A stretch of DNA of 64,000 nucleotides from an uncultured Blastocatellia bacterium. Lineage in GTDB: Bacteria; Acidobacteriota; Blastocatellia; Pyrinomonadales; Pyrinomonadaceae. Numbering within the stretch: the stretch's first letter is position 1; each line of letters begins with the position of its first letter. Made by a program: the position numbers and the translations under genes. This document shows, in pieces, positions 52,778-62,912 of this stretch. The stretch is taken from contig CAMLLD010000013.1 in the NCBI GenBank assembly GCA_946480785.1, forward strand, positions 24,791 to 88,790, given 5' to 3'. The notes below the pieces were generated by a model. It was not told where the DNA came from and did no database searches. It saw only the letters and a program-made list of their open reading frames with translations.

Positions 52778-54485
52778 TGTCGTCGCGCACGACGAGCTCG
52801 TCCGGAAACCCCGGCTTCACACGCGCATCGATCACGATCGGCGCTTTGTAAACCAGGTGATGACGCTGCACGCTCGTTTGCGCCGCGTAGATGTCCGCCG
52901 CGGGCTCGAAACGCGTCCAGGTGGACCACAAAAAAGAAGGGGATGAGCGGGCGACGGATGCTTCGTCGTGTACAACGATCAAAGGCCAATCCGCGAAAAT
53001 CTCCTCGCTTGCGACTCGCGCGGCTAGCTCTTCATCATCTTTGAAGGCCGCTCCTTCAACGACCAAACACCCGCCACAAAAAACCTCCGCGCGTTTGAGA
53101 TAACTCGGCAACTCACCTTTAAACTCGCACGGCAGCGTGCGAACCGCGTCACCCAAACCGAGCATGATCGCTTTGCTGCCTTCGTTCACCTTCCCGCTCG
53201 TGTAATCGAGCGTGTCCATCGAGACGTTCGAGAAGATGAAGAGATCCGTTTCGGGCCGGAACCGTGCAAGCACGTGTTCGAGCAAGCGCGGAAAATCTTT
53301 CAGGTCCTGCGGCGTGTCCGTCAAAATCAGAAACTTCGTCAGCGAGAGTTGACCTTCCCCAAGGATGCGAAAACCCGAAACGAGCGCCTCGCGCCCGTAA
53401 CGCTCGCGCACCACGGCCGCGCACAACGAATGAAATCCCGTCTCGCCATACGTCCAGAGATCGCGCACCGAAGGCATCACGAGCGGAAACAACGGCGACA
53501 ACAACTTCTGCAAGTAATCGCCGATGAAAAAATCTTCCTGCCGCGGCTTGCCGACGACAGTCGCCGGATAGATCGCGTCGCGCCGATGGGCCACCGCGTC
53601 GCAATGGAAGACCGGATAGTCGTGACGCAAAGAGTAGTAACCGTAGTGATCGCCGAACGGTCCTTCCGGCCGGCGCTCGTGCGGCGGCGCGTGACCGACA
53701 AGTGCAAACTCCGCTTCTGCCGGGAGTCTGTGCCCGCCTGCGATCGGGTTCGCCGTCATCTTCAACTTCTCTCCGGCGAGCAGCGACGCCAAAACTAGTT
53801 CCGGCACGTCTTCCGGCAGCGGCGCGATCGCCGCGAGGATTAGCGCCGGTGGACCACCGAGAAAAACCGTCACCGGCAACGGCTGGTTCAGTTTCTCTGC
53901 TTCGTGATAATGAAAGCCGCCGCCCTTTTGAATCTGCCAGTGCAATCCTGCGGCGCGCGCGTCGTAGACCTGCATGCGATAGATGCCGAGGTTGTGTTTG
54001 CCGGTGAGCGGATTTTCCGTGTAGACGAGCGGGAGCGTGATGAATGGACCACCGTCTTCCTGCCACGTCGTCAGTACCGGCAACTGATCGAGCCGCGCGG
54101 GTTTGTCGATGACTTGTTTCACGGGCGCGCGGTTCGTGTTCGTCGTGCCGAGTTTTAGAAAGTCGAGTGCGATGGAGCGGTGCTTCCAGAGCTCGGCGGT
54201 CTTGGGTGGCAACAGCGACTCGGCAATGTGTACTGCGTCACGCACGAGTGCTTCCGGCTCTGGTCCGAACGCAAGATCGATGCGGCGCTCCGTGCCGAAC
54301 ATATTCGTCACGACCGGATAGCGTGCCCCTTTGACGCGTTCGAACAACAACGCGGGACCGCCTTCGTCGATCACGCGGCGATGAATCTCAGCGAGCTCGA
54401 GGTAAGGATCGACCTCGGCTTTGATGGTGATGATCTCGTTTTCCCTGGTGAGTCGATCGAGGAATGTGCGCAGGCTCGGATGCAT
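52725..54485 (-). CDS. UbiD-family decarboxylase
   Basis: 586 residues, full length. TFLDRLTRENEIITIKAEVD, the prenylated-FMN region YRMQVYDARAAGLHWQ, GGGFHYHEAE, GPPALILAAIAPLPEDVPEL and FGDHYGYYS are characteristic. UbiD enzymes remove carboxyl groups from aromatic or unsaturated acids with prenyl-FMN made by UbiX; in bacteria with menaquinone this type often serves quinone synthesis. No ubiX partner lies nearby, so the substrate is uncertain. Confidence 0.93.
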   Translation of the reverse strand: MHPSLRTFLDRLTRENEIITIKAEVDPYLELAEIHRRVIDEGGPALLFERVKGARYPVVTNMFGTERRIDLAFGPEPEALVRDAVHIAESLLPPKTAELWKHRSIALDFLKLGTTNTNRAPVKQVIDKPARLDQLPVLTTWQEDGGPFITLPLVYTENPLTGKHNLGIYRMQVYDARAAGLHWQIQKGGGFHYHEAEKLNQPLPVTVFLGGPPALILAAIAPLPEDVPELVLASLLAGEKLKMTANPIAGGHRLPAEAEFALVGHAPPHERRPEGPFGDHYGYYSLRHDYPVFHCDAVAHRRDAIYPATVVGKPRQEDFFIGDYLQKLLSPLFPLVMPSVRDLWTYGETGFHSLCAAVVRERYGREALVSGFRILGEGQLSLTKFLILTDTPQDLKDFPRLLEHVLARFRPETDLFIFSNVSMDTLDYTSGKVNEGSKAIMLGLGDAVRTLPCEFKGELPSYLKRAEVFCGGCLVVEGAAFKDDEELAARVASEEIFADWPLIVVHDEASVARSSPSFLWSTWTRFEPAADIYAAQTSVQRHHLVYKAPIVIDARVKPGFPDELVVRDDIKQLVDRRWREYFPRGF

Positions 54486-54493
54486 TCGTCAGC

Positions 54494-55132
54494 TCAGGGC
54501 TTATCCGTGGGCTTCTCGACCGTGCGCGGCCGCACGCGCGTTTCGCCGCTCGCGGGTTCGCCCAAACGTTTTTCGATCTCGTCGTGGGCGAGCTCGGCTG
54601 CTTCCGCGACGTACGGTTGGTGCGACTCGCGATACGGTTTGATCAAATCGAGTGTTTGGGCGTCGCCGATACGGCCGAGAGCTTTGAGCAGGCCGGCGTT
54701 TACGCGCGGCGGGTTGTTTTCTTTTTTGAGAAACGGGTAGAGCAGGTCGGGACTCTCGAGCTCGGCGAGGTAGCCGATGGCCTGGTCCTGTCTGTTTGAA
54801 TCGAGATCGTGAACGATGCGGTAGAGGGCTTCCGCGCGGCCCATGCGATAGAGCGCCCAGTCGAGGGCGAGACGGACCTCTTTGTTTTTCTCCTGGAGCT
54901 GGTAGCCTTCGACGAGTTTGCGTTGATCGGTCGCGGCGAGACGTGCGAGTGCTTCGGCGCTGCGACGGCGCACGTTGGCGTCTGCACTGGAGAGTCCCTT
55001 GGAAAAGTCAGCCGGGTTTGAGCGTGCGTCGACGCCGTCGATTGATGCGGTTTGAGCGTTGACGGCGCTAGCGAGCGTAAGCAGGACGGGGATTAAACCC
55101 AAAAGAAAAGAAGATCTAATTTTTAAAGTCAT
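54494..55132 (-). CDS. Secreted HEAT-repeat-like protein
   Basis: 212 residues: a signal peptide (LLGLIPVLLTLASAVNAQ) then alpha-helical repeats in which Arg/Leu/Ala spacing resembles HEAT or PBS-lyase repeats (NVRRRSAEALARLAATDQRK; RVNAGLLKALGRIGDAQTL). The C-terminus is basic and Pro-rich. The ATG overlaps the stop of the upstream M16 gene (ATGA), so it is co-translated with the peptidases. Perhaps an adaptor for them; no direct evidence. Confidence 0.8.
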   Translation of the reverse strand: MTLKIRSSFLLGLIPVLLTLASAVNAQTASIDGVDARSNPADFSKGLSSADANVRRRSAEALARLAATDQRKLVEGYQLQEKNKEVRLALDWALYRMGRAEALYRIVHDLDSNRQDQAIGYLAELESPDLLYPFLKKENNPPRVNAGLLKALGRIGDAQTLDLIKPYRESHQPYVAEAAELAHDEIEKRLGEPASGETRVRPRTVEKPTDKP

Positions 55133-56613
55133 TGCTGTTTCTTCTTCCGCAGGAGAGCAGTGTTGAGATCCAACTCCGAAACGGGAATCACTTCCACGTT
55201 CGGATACTTCTTTTCCAACTCGGGGAGAAACAGTTTCGCGTTGCCGACGATGATGATGTTCGCCGCCTTCGCATCCAGCCGCGTGCCCGCAAACTTCTGC
55301 ACGTCCGCCGTCCCGATCGCTTCCACATTATTGATGTAACTATTGATCTCGTCCAGGCTCAGACCGTACAGCGCCAGAGAAGCCACCTGATTCACGAGCC
55401 CTTCCACTGTTTCCAAGTTGCGCGAGAAGTTGCCGATCAAAACCGCCTTGCGCGGCGTTAACTCCGCGTCATTCGGCGGCGCGCTCGACAAGCGCCCGAT
55501 CTCGGTCAACAACAAATCCGCGACCGCCGCGCCCGACTCGTTCTTCGTCTGCGCCTGCGCTACGAATGGTCCAACATCACGGCGCGTGTCCAAAGTACTG
55601 CCCGCGCCGTAACTCAAACCGCGCTTGATGCGAATCTCCTGATTCAAACGGCCCGAGTAGCCACTCAAAACGGAGTTTGCGACGATGCCGCGAAAGTAAT
55701 CCGGATCGCGACGATTGATTCCGGTGCGCGCCAGATATACCGCCGCTTGTCCCGCGTCGGGTTTGTCGATCACGACGATGCGTCCGGTCTTCGGCGCTTC
55801 GCCTTTTATCGCGGCATCGAGATCAGGCATCGGCGTCGAGGGTTTCTGCCAATCGCCGAAATACTTCGTCGCGAGCGCGAGGGCATCTTTCGCCGTGATG
55901 TCGCCGCCGATCACGAGCATCGCGTTGTCGGGCCGGTAGAAACGGCCGTGCATCTTCGTGATGTCCGCCGCGCTGATGCGCGTCAACGATTCGGTCGTGC
56001 CCGAAAGCGGATGGCCATACGGGCTATCACCAAACACCACACGCGCCGCGACGAAGCGCGCAATCGAACCCGGCTCGCCGAGCGCGAGCGTTAGACTGTC
56101 GAGCTGCTGTTGCCGCAGCCGTTCGACCTCTTCGCTCTTGAACGTCGGGCGGCGCACGACGTCGGCGAGGATCTCCATCGCCGGCGAGATGTTCGACGAC
56201 ATCACCCCAACGGTCGCGAACGACGAATCCCAACGCGCGCCCGATTCGAGCGAGCCACCGAGACTCTCGATCTGCTGAGCGATCTGCGTCGCATCGCGAC
56301 TCTGTGTTCCCTTCGTCAACAAACTCGCGGTCATGTCCGCGAGACCCGCTAACTCAGGCGGATCGACTTCGCCTCCGTTCTTGATGACAACCTGCGCCGA
56401 AACGAGCGGCGACTCGTGACGCTCGATCACGATCACGCGCAGTCCGTTCGGCAGTGTCTGTTCGACTGGTTTGGGAAACGTCGCCGAACGCGGCGGCGCC
56501 GGTGGCGGCGGTGTCGCTTGCGGCGTCTGCGCGTTAACCGCAAACGAAACCGACAGCAGCACCAACAGGACAGTGGAAAAGGAAGCGAGCAAAGCGCGAA
56601 CCGGAGTCCTCAT
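55129..56613 (-). CDS. M16-family peptidase subunit without the catalytic motif
   Basis: 494 residues: signal peptide, Pro-rich linker, then an M16 fold (TLPNGLRVIVIERHESPLVS ...). At the place where active members have HxxEH it reads GLADMTASLL, so the zinc ligands are missing. It is therefore the structural, substrate-binding partner (like mitochondrial processing peptidase alpha) of the active M16 gene just upstream. Second half carries RGLSYGAGS, the typical R/Y substrate-binding segment. Gap to the upstream gene is a single base. Confidence 0.9.
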   Translation of the reverse strand: MRTPVRALLASFSTVLLVLLSVSFAVNAQTPQATPPPPAPPRSATFPKPVEQTLPNGLRVIVIERHESPLVSAQVVIKNGGEVDPPELAGLADMTASLLTKGTQSRDATQIAQQIESLGGSLESGARWDSSFATVGVMSSNISPAMEILADVVRRPTFKSEEVERLRQQQLDSLTLALGEPGSIARFVAARVVFGDSPYGHPLSGTTESLTRISAADITKMHGRFYRPDNAMLVIGGDITAKDALALATKYFGDWQKPSTPMPDLDAAIKGEAPKTGRIVVIDKPDAGQAAVYLARTGINRRDPDYFRGIVANSVLSGYSGRLNQEIRIKRGLSYGAGSTLDTRRDVGPFVAQAQTKNESGAAVADLLLTEIGRLSSAPPNDAELTPRKAVLIGNFSRNLETVEGLVNQVASLALYGLSLDEINSYINNVEAIGTADVQKFAGTRLDAKAANIIIVGNAKLFLPELEKKYPNVEVIPVSELDLNTALLRKKKQQ

Positions 56614-56614
56614 C

Positions 56615-57970
56615 TTACTGGCCCTCCTTCTTCGCCGCTTGCGGCAAGTAGTAGAGCACGAGCCGATTCTGATCGCCGAAATACTTCTTCATCACTCGCT
56701 GCACGTCCGCGGCCGTCACCGCCTGCAAACGCGCCAGATCCGTGTTCACACGCGCCGGATCGCCCAACAACACTGCCGCCTCACCCAGCGCGAGCGCCTT
56801 GCCGTTGCTCGTCTCTCGCTGCCGTAGCTGATCCGTGATGATCTGGTTCTTCGCCTTGTCCAACTCCGCCGCCGAAACGGGCGCATCCTGAAGCTTCTTG
56901 ATCTCCGCGAGCAACGACTTCTCTGCGTCTTCCGCTTTCTTCCCTTCCGACAGCACCGCCAGCACAACAAACAGACTCGCATCTTCGCGCGACTCGGCAT
57001 TCGCGTCCGCTTCCGCCGCGAGCTGCTGCGTGTAAACGAGCGAGTGATACAGCCGCGAAGACTCGCCACTCGAAAGAATCGCATCAACAACACGCAACGC
57101 ATCCGAATCGGGATCCGCTTGTCGCGGCGTCAGGTAAGTCAAACCAACGGCCGGCAGATCGTTGCTGCCGTATTCCGTGAAGCGCGTCTCTTTCTCGCGC
57201 GCGGGCTCTTTGACCTTCACGCGCGGTAGCGGCCGATCTGGCTTCGCGATCGGACCAAAGTATTTATCGATCCACGCATCGAGTTGTTTCGGATCGAAAT
57301 CGCCGACAACGACCAATGTCGCATTGTCCGGCCGGTAGTAAGTCGCGTGAAACTCCTGCACGTCGTGCAACGACGCCGCGTCGAGATCTTGAATGCTCCC
57401 GATCGTCGGCCGCTTGTAAGGATGTTCGACGAACGATTTCTCCTGCAGCAGGTAAAAGAAACGCCCGTACGGCGGCGCGAGCACGCTTTGCCGGTATTCT
57501 TCTTTAACGACGTCGCGCTCCGACTTGAAGTTCGCATCGTCGACGTTCAAACCGGAAAGACGATCGGCTTCCGCCCAGATCAAAGTCTCGAGATAGTTTG
57601 ACGGCACGACCTCGAAATAAACCGTCACGTCGTCAGCCGTGAATGCGTTGTTGAAACCGCCGACGTCTTCCGTGAGCCGATCCATCATCTCCGATTTCAT
57701 GTTCTTCGTGCTCTTGAACATGATGTGTTCGAAGAGATGCGCGAAGCCGCTGCGCTGCGGCGGATCGTCTTTTGAGCCGACGTGATACCAGACCTGAATC
57801 GCCACGGTCGGGCTCGAATGATCGGGCGCGCTAAGCACGCGCAAACCATTCGGCAGCGTGCGATCGGTAAACTTCAGTTGCGGCATCCGCGTTTGCGCGG
57901 CTGCGGCGAACTGAAGAGTTGTTAACAGAAGAACGCTGAGGACTAAGCGGGTAACGGAACGAACCATCAA
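56615..57970 (-). CDS. Zinc-dependent M16 peptidase (pitrilysin/MPP family)
   Basis: 451 residues: signal peptide (LVLSVLLLTTLQFAAAAQ), then RTLPNGLRVLSAPDHSSPTV and the zinc site HLFEH (in RSGFAHLFEHIMFKSTKN) with the third ligand Glu in RDVVKEEYRQ. This is the catalytic subunit of a two-gene M16 pair that likely degrades peptides in the periplasm as a heterodimer. Confidence 0.95.
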   Translation of the reverse strand: MMVRSVTRLVLSVLLLTTLQFAAAAQTRMPQLKFTDRTLPNGLRVLSAPDHSSPTVAIQVWYHVGSKDDPPQRSGFAHLFEHIMFKSTKNMKSEMMDRLTEDVGGFNNAFTADDVTVYFEVVPSNYLETLIWAEADRLSGLNVDDANFKSERDVVKEEYRQSVLAPPYGRFFYLLQEKSFVEHPYKRPTIGSIQDLDAASLHDVQEFHATYYRPDNATLVVVGDFDPKQLDAWIDKYFGPIAKPDRPLPRVKVKEPAREKETRFTEYGSNDLPAVGLTYLTPRQADPDSDALRVVDAILSSGESSRLYHSLVYTQQLAAEADANAESREDASLFVVLAVLSEGKKAEDAEKSLLAEIKKLQDAPVSAAELDKAKNQIITDQLRQRETSNGKALALGEAAVLLGDPARVNTDLARLQAVTAADVQRVMKKYFGDQNRLVLYYLPQAAKKEGQ

Positions 57971-57988
57971 GCTTTCTCCGGATTGGGT

Positions 57989-58285
57989 TTAGTCGATGTC
58001 GAGCGGGTTGCGATAGGGCTTGTCTTTATCTTTGTCAGCCCGCTTCATTGCTTCCTGGAATTTCTCCTGCAGGATGCGGTCGCGATCTTTCATCGAGCTG
58101 AGCTCCTGGGCAAAGATCTGTTCGCGCATCTGTTTTTGCTTGTCGAGTCCCTTCACCATCTCGTCAAACGAGGCGAGTGGTTTTGCTTTCTCCTCGTGAG
58201 AGATCATCGCGCCGGTCTGGGCGTCGATCGTCAGAGTCGCTTCGCAACAGGGACAAATGATCGTAAATCTTGAACTATCCGCCAT
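57989..58285 (-). CDS. Small zinc-knuckle protein
   Basis: 98 residues from ATG at 58285, with GAGGAGGAG upstream. The N-terminus SSRFTIICPCCEATLTID has one CPCC motif; the rest is a charged helix (EKAKPLASFDEMVKGLDKQK ... LQEKFQEAMKRADKD). A common small acidobacterial protein of unknown role; perhaps zinc binding through dimer-paired Cys. It lies just upstream of the M16 genes, in the same direction. Confidence 0.8.
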   Translation of the reverse strand: MADSSRFTIICPCCEATLTIDAQTGAMISHEEKAKPLASFDEMVKGLDKQKQMREQIFAQELSSMKDRDRILQEKFQEAMKRADKDKDKPYRNPLDID

Positions 58286-58319
58286 TGGTAACTCCTCCTC
58301 GCAAGGCGAATAGTATAAC

Positions 58320-58358
58320 AGCCACGGATCGATCCGTCTCTCGGACCGATCCGTGGCT
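58320..58358. terminator. Strong 17-bp hairpin
   Basis: Arms 58320-58336 (AGCCACGGATCGATCCG) and 58342-58358 pair along 17 positions with one wobble, around loop TCTCT. No long T-run follows. Between two leftward genes, it probably ends the transcript from the repetitive lipoprotein gene. Confidence 0.65.
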
Positions 58359-58448
58359 GCTTTGAACAGGTCAGTGCGTCTCTTTGGAGCGCGGTGACTT
58401 GTCACCGCTCTGGCCAAAGCGCCGACGAGTCGGCGCACTCCAAACGCG

Positions 58449-59114
58449 CTATGGGATCACTTTCTTCACGGCCTTCTTGGTTTCGCTGCCGACCTTCTTG
58501 GCGCCTTCGACTGTCTTCTCACCTACTTTCTTCGTGGTGCTGACACTCTTATCCTTGGCGTCCTCAGCCTTGTCGCCGACTTCATTGCCCACCGTCTTCG
58601 CGCCCTCGACTGTCTTTTCACCGGCCTTCTTCGTGGTGCTGACCGTCTTGTCCGCGACGTCTCCCGTTTTCTCTCCGACTGTCTTCGCGGCGCTCTTGGC
58701 TTCGCCCGGAACGTCTTCAGCCTTGTCACCTACCCAGCCAGCCGCCGCGGCGACCTTATCGCCGGTCGCTTCGAGCACGTTCTCATCGGTCTTCACTTCC
58801 TTCTCTTGACCGCTCGGCGAATAAGCACGGACGGTGCGCTCGCCGTTGCGAGTGGTCACAACGACCTTTGAGATCCGCGGATTGTTTTTAAAGGTTCTTG
58901 TTTCAGTGCGGGTGCCGTTGGCGTCGACGCTGGTCGTCACTTCGGAATTGTCCGGGGCCGGCCTGGTGTCATTCGTGGCGGTGGCGTTCGCAGTCGTCGT
59001 CGCGTTCGCGTTTGCGTTGTCGTTGGCGTTCGCATTCGCGGCTTCATTCCTGGTGCAGGCGCCGGTAAGTGCCGCCAGCATCACAATCATCAATAAGCAA
59101 ATCGTTTTACTCAC
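58449..59114 (-). CDS. Repetitive LEA/apolipoprotein-like lipoprotein
   Basis: 221 residues. Lipoprotein signal with lipobox LTGAC, an Ala/Asn-rich spacer of NANANDNANANAT type, a short beta part (RTETRTFKNNPRISKVVVTT), then two long degenerate repeats (KAGEKTVEGAKTVGNEVGDK and KVGEKTVEGAKKVGSETKK) of amphipathic Lys/Glu/Thr helix as in late-embryogenesis-abundant-type stress proteins. Likely a desiccation or envelope stress protein (inference). Confidence 0.78.
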   Translation of the reverse strand: MSKTICLLMIVMLAALTGACTRNEAANANANDNANANATTTANATATNDTRPAPDNSEVTTSVDANGTRTETRTFKNNPRISKVVVTTRNGERTVRAYSPSGQEKEVKTDENVLEATGDKVAAAAGWVGDKAEDVPGEAKSAAKTVGEKTGDVADKTVSTTKKAGEKTVEGAKTVGNEVGDKAEDAKDKSVSTTKKVGEKTVEGAKKVGSETKKAVKKVIP

Positions 59115-59383
59115 GCTTTCTCTCCTCCTAATTGGGTAAAGCTGTGTTTGAAGTTAGCAACCAATGTGCCAGATACTTAGCGACTCGAAATACGCGTTAG
59201 AAAATGGAAACCGAGACGCGCGGCGGCTGGTGGCGTTCAGTTACAATACGCGACTTCGGGATTGACTTTCCCTGCGAATTACTTTAGAAGCACACTACTG
59301 CAAGCCGCCGGTGAATCTCCGTTCAGGACTTTCTATTGAGACCGACGCCAATTGACCACAAACATCCCCGAGGAGCTTTTTGT

Positions 59384-61138
59384 ATGCGCAGACTGCTTTT
59401 AGTTGCTATAGGCGCTCTATTCGTAGCCGCTGCTGTACTCCCCACGCAAAACACTTTCGTCGTGCGCGCCGTCTCCGACGGCGAACGCCTCGCAATGTAC
59501 AGCAAGCCCGCAGTAGTTCGCATCATTGACGGCGCTGCCGGCCAGTTTGTATTCGAGACCGACAGCGGTTCGCGAACCTTCAACGTTTCCTCAATCGCGC
59601 TGGGCTCTGGTTTCTTTATCAGCTCCAACGGCTACATCGCGACCAACGCTCACGTCGTCTCGACCACACACGACGGTGAAGAAAAGGCCAAGCAGGCGCT
59701 CTTCTGGAACTTCGTGCAGCAGGTGGCGCAACAGATCAACCGCGACCCGCGCAGCATCGCCGGCTACTTGAACGAGCACAGCCAGCTACAGAGCTTCCAG
59801 TCGTACCATCACGTGATCATTCCCGATGGCAGCGCGTTTCCGTTCGAGATCAAAGCGTACGGCGCGCCGACCGGCGAAGGCAACGACCAGGGCAAGGACG
59901 TGGCCATCGTCAAAATCGAAGTGAAGAACGCTCCGGTGCTGAAGCTCGCCGATTCCGAGAAGGTCCAACTTCAGGACCACGTCACGGTCATCGGTTATCC
60001 GGGCGCGGCGGATACGTTCAACTCCGGCTTGCTCAGCAGTCGTTCGGCGCTCGAAGCGACTATCAATGACGGCAAGATCTCCGCGAAGAAAACGGCGACG
60101 AGTGGAGCGCCGATCTTGCAGACGAATACGGCGGCGACGCACGGCAACTCCGGTGGTCCAGTCATTGCCGATACCAACGAAGTGATCGGCCTGCTGACGT
60201 TCCGCGGCGACACCGTCAATGGTCAGGAAGTCTCCGGCTTCTCTTTCATCGTTCCTTCGAACACGGTGATGGAGTATGTGAAGAGCGCGGGCGCGACTAA
60301 CGAGGAGAGTGCGACCGATCGCTCATATCGCGAAGGTCTCGACTTCTACTGGAACCAGTATTACTCGTCGGCGATTCCGAAGTTTGAGGAAGTCAAACGA
60401 CTCTTCCCGCAGCATTCGGAAGTCGATCGTCTGATTCAGAGCAGCCAGCAGGCGAAAGCCGAAGGCAAGGAGAAGTCGAGTTTTCCGTTGTGGATCGTCG
60501 GCGTGATTCTCGGCGTGCTGTTCATACTGCTACTGGTCATCATCATCATCGCGGTCGTGATCATGATGATGCGTCGCCGCAAGAAGAAAGCGGGCGCAGC
60601 AGGACCGGCAGGTGATGGCAAGCCACATTACGCGCCGTCGCCAACACCGGCGCATTCGCCTTCACCGGCCGTGGCTGTTTCCCCAACTCCGTCCGCGCAC
60701 AGGCCTACGCCGCCACCACCGCCTCCCGCCCCTGCGCCAATGCCGATGCCGATGGGCGGCGATCAGGGTGCGACGATCGATCTCTCGCGCACGGTGGCGA
60801 TCACTGCCGACGGCGACATGTTTCCGAAGAACTACGGCTCGATCCAGTTTGTCTCCGGTCCGCTCTCGGGTCAGAAGTTTCAGGTCCGAGTGGACGGCGA
60901 ATACATCGGGCGTGATGGTGGCTCGTCACAGATCGTCATCGGCGATCCGCGCATCTCGAAACGTCACTTGTGGATTGGTGTTAAGAACGGGCGCGTCATG
61001 ATCGAGGACCAGAACTCGCGCAACGGCACGTTTGTAAACGATCCGAAGTCCGCGCGCGTCACCGAACGACCGCTGAACACCGGCGACACAGTGATCCTCG
61101 GCGAGTCGGACGTCGCTCGCTTCGAATTCCACGGGTGA
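59384..61138 (+). CDS. HtrA-like serine protease with membrane helix and C-terminal FHA domain
   Basis: 584 residues from ATG at 59384 (GAGGAG upstream). After a signal peptide, a trypsin-like domain (about 40-310) shows His in GYIATNAHVVS, Asp in GKDVAIVKIE and Ser in THGNSGGPVI. A helical part, one membrane segment (VGVILGVLFILLLVIIIIAV), a Pro-rich linker and an FHA domain (YIGRDGG, IVIGDPRISKRHLWI, DQNSRNGTFVND; about 490-580) follow. No PDZ domain is present. A periplasmic protease tied to a cytosolic phosphothreonine reader suggests control by Ser/Thr kinases. Confidence 0.92.
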   Translation: MRRLLLVAIGALFVAAAVLPTQNTFVVRAVSDGERLAMYSKPAVVRIIDGAAGQFVFETDSGSRTFNVSSIALGSGFFISSNGYIATNAHVVSTTHDGEEKAKQALFWNFVQQVAQQINRDPRSIAGYLNEHSQLQSFQSYHHVIIPDGSAFPFEIKAYGAPTGEGNDQGKDVAIVKIEVKNAPVLKLADSEKVQLQDHVTVIGYPGAADTFNSGLLSSRSALEATINDGKISAKKTATSGAPILQTNTAATHGNSGGPVIADTNEVIGLLTFRGDTVNGQEVSGFSFIVPSNTVMEYVKSAGATNEESATDRSYREGLDFYWNQYYSSAIPKFEEVKRLFPQHSEVDRLIQSSQQAKAEGKEKSSFPLWIVGVILGVLFILLLVIIIIAVVIMMMRRRKKKAGAAGPAGDGKPHYAPSPTPAHSPSPAVAVSPTPSAHRPTPPPPPPAPAPMPMPMGGDQGATIDLSRTVAITADGDMFPKNYGSIQFVSGPLSGQKFQVRVDGEYIGRDGGSSQIVIGDPRISKRHLWIGVKNGRVMIEDQNSRNGTFVNDPKSARVTERPLNTGDTVILGESDVARFEFHG

Positions 61139-61144
61139 GTTTGT

Positions 61145-62902
61145 TTATTTGACTTTCGTGGGTTTGCCGGCGGAGTCGAATAAGGAAACGAGCGCGTTCG
61201 AGGGACGGGGTTCGCTGATCAGGTAACCCTGTATTTCATCGCAGCGGAGTGACTGCAGGAACCGTAACTGGTCCTGCGTTTCCACGCCTTCCGCAATCAC
61301 CTTCAACCGCAAGTTGTGAGCGAGCGTGATGATGGCGACGACGATCGCGCCATCGTCCGCGTCGCTCTGCGCGTCGCGCACAAACGACTTATCGATCTTC
61401 AACGCGTCGATCGGGAGACGCTTCAGCGCAGCGAGCGACGAAAACCCGGTGCCGAAATCGTCGATCGAGATGTTGACGCCGAGGTTCTTCCAACGCCGCA
61501 ACACGCTCGCCGCAAATTCCGGGTTCTGCATGATCGAGCTCTCGGTCAGTTCCAGTTCGAGATGACCCGGCGGCAGGCCACACTCTTTCAAAATCGCGAT
61601 CACCGTTTGCGACAGGTTCTGATCGTGAAACTGCCGCGCGGAAATGTTCACCGCCATTTGAATCGGCGCGAAGCCCTGTTCCTGCCAGCGGCGGCTCTGC
61701 TCGCACGCCTGCCGCAATACCCACTCACCGATCGGCACGATCAACCCCGTATCTTCCGCGAGCGGAATAAACTCCGACGGCGAAACGAGCCCGAGTTGCG
61801 GATGCTGCCAGCGCACGAGCGCTTCGACGCCCGTGATCGACAGCGAATCAACCGACACGCGCGGCTGGTAGTGAATCAGAAACTCCTGGTTCTGAATCGC
61901 ACGATGCAGGTTCGTCTCGAGCGCAAGTCGCCGAGTCGCGAGATCGTGCATGTCGGCGGTGTAGAACTGATAGTTCGCGCCGCCCGAGCGCTTGGCTTTG
62001 TAAAGCGCCGCGCCCGCGTTCTTCAAAAGCGTGTGCGAGTCCTGGCCGTCGGCAGGAAACAAACTCACCCCGACGCTCGCGGTCGCGTAAAGCTCGTGTC
62101 CCGGCAGGTCGAACGCAAACTTCAGAATCTGGTAAAGCGAGTCAATGGTCTCAACCACGTCGCTCTTGCCGTTCGTCTGCGTTTTCAACAAGGCAAACTC
62201 GTCGTTACCGAAGCGCGCCACCATATCGGTCTTCGCGACCAGTTGCAGGCGATCGGCGAACTCGCGCAACAGACTGTCGCCGCGCCCGTGGCCGAACGAA
62301 TCGTTTACCTTCTTGAACTGATCGAGCGAGATGAAGAGCACGCTCAACGACTGGCCCATCGCTTTTGCCGTCGCGACCGCGCTCGTGAGTCGATCTTCAA
62401 ACTGCGCGCGATTCGGGAGCAGTGTGACCTGGTCAAACTTCTCCAGCCGATCGACCTGCGCTTCTCTCTGCTGCAACAGATCTTCGAGCTCTTCCTTGTA
62501 ACGACGCCGCTCCTGCAACACCTCGCCGTGCTTGAGCGCCCGCTCCACAGCGGCTTCGACGTGTCGCAGATCGATCGGCTTGGTGATGTAGTCGAAGGCG
62601 CCGGCGCGCATCGCGCGAATCGCAAAGTCGATGTCCTGATTGCCGCTGATCATCACGACCACCGTGTCCGGCGAGAGCGCGTGAATACGCGGCACGAGCT
62701 CGAGACCGCTCATCCGGCCCATGTCGATGTCGCTCAGGACGAGATCGAAAGTCTGTTCGGAGAGAGCGGTGAGTGCTTCTTCGGCGGAGCTCGCTTCGGA
62801 GCAGTCGTAAACGCCGCAGAAGAGATCGCACAGCAGCCGCCGAATCTGCGCTTCGTCGTCGATGATGAGGAGTTTTGCTGGGTGAGTTTCGCGGGTTTCC
62901 AT
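61145..62902 (-). CDS. Receiver-GGDEF-EAL cyclic-di-GMP protein
   Basis: 585 residues: receiver domain (about 1-125; Asp in [13 protein letters not shown], Lys in YITKPID), a coiled coil, a GGDEF domain whose signature is degenerate ([11 protein letters not shown] instead of GGDEF), and a complete EAL domain ([49 protein letters not shown]). I infer a phosphodiesterase that hydrolyses c-di-GMP under control of phosphorylation. It starts just after the next gene and overlaps nothing else. Confidence 0.93.
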   Translation of the reverse strand: METRETHPAKLLIIDDEAQIRRLLCDLFCGVYDCSEASSAEEALTALSEQTFDLVLSDIDMGRMSGLELVPRIHALSPDTVVVMISGNQDIDFAIRAMRAGAFDYITKPIDLRHVEAAVERALKHGEVLQERRRYKEELEDLLQQREAQVDRLEKFDQVTLLPNRAQFEDRLTSAVATAKAMGQSLSVLFISLDQFKKVNDSFGHGRGDSLLREFADRLQLVAKTDMVARFGNDEFALLKTQTNGKSDVVETIDSLYQILKFAFDLPGHELYATASVGVSLFPADGQDSHTLLKNAGAALYKAKRSGGANYQFYTADMHDLATRRLALETNLHRAIQNQEFLIHYQPRVSVDSLSITGVEALVRWQHPQLGLVSPSEFIPLAEDTGLIVPIGEWVLRQACEQSRRWQEQGFAPIQMAVNISARQFHDQNLSQTVIAILKECGLPPGHLELELTESSIMQNPEFAASVLRRWKNLGVNISIDDFGTGFSSLAALKRLPIDALKIDKSFVRDAQSDADDGAIVVAIITLAHNLRLKVIAEGVETQDQLRFLQSLRCDEIQGYLISEPRPSNALVSLFDSAGKPTKVK

Positions 62903-62912
62903 TCGTTTTCTG

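Noticed and set aside
53149..54066. Minus-strand open frame of 305 codons inside the UbiD-family gene
   Set aside because: Same strand but other frame than a clear UbiD protein; Arg/Ser/Ala composition typical of a frame shadow.
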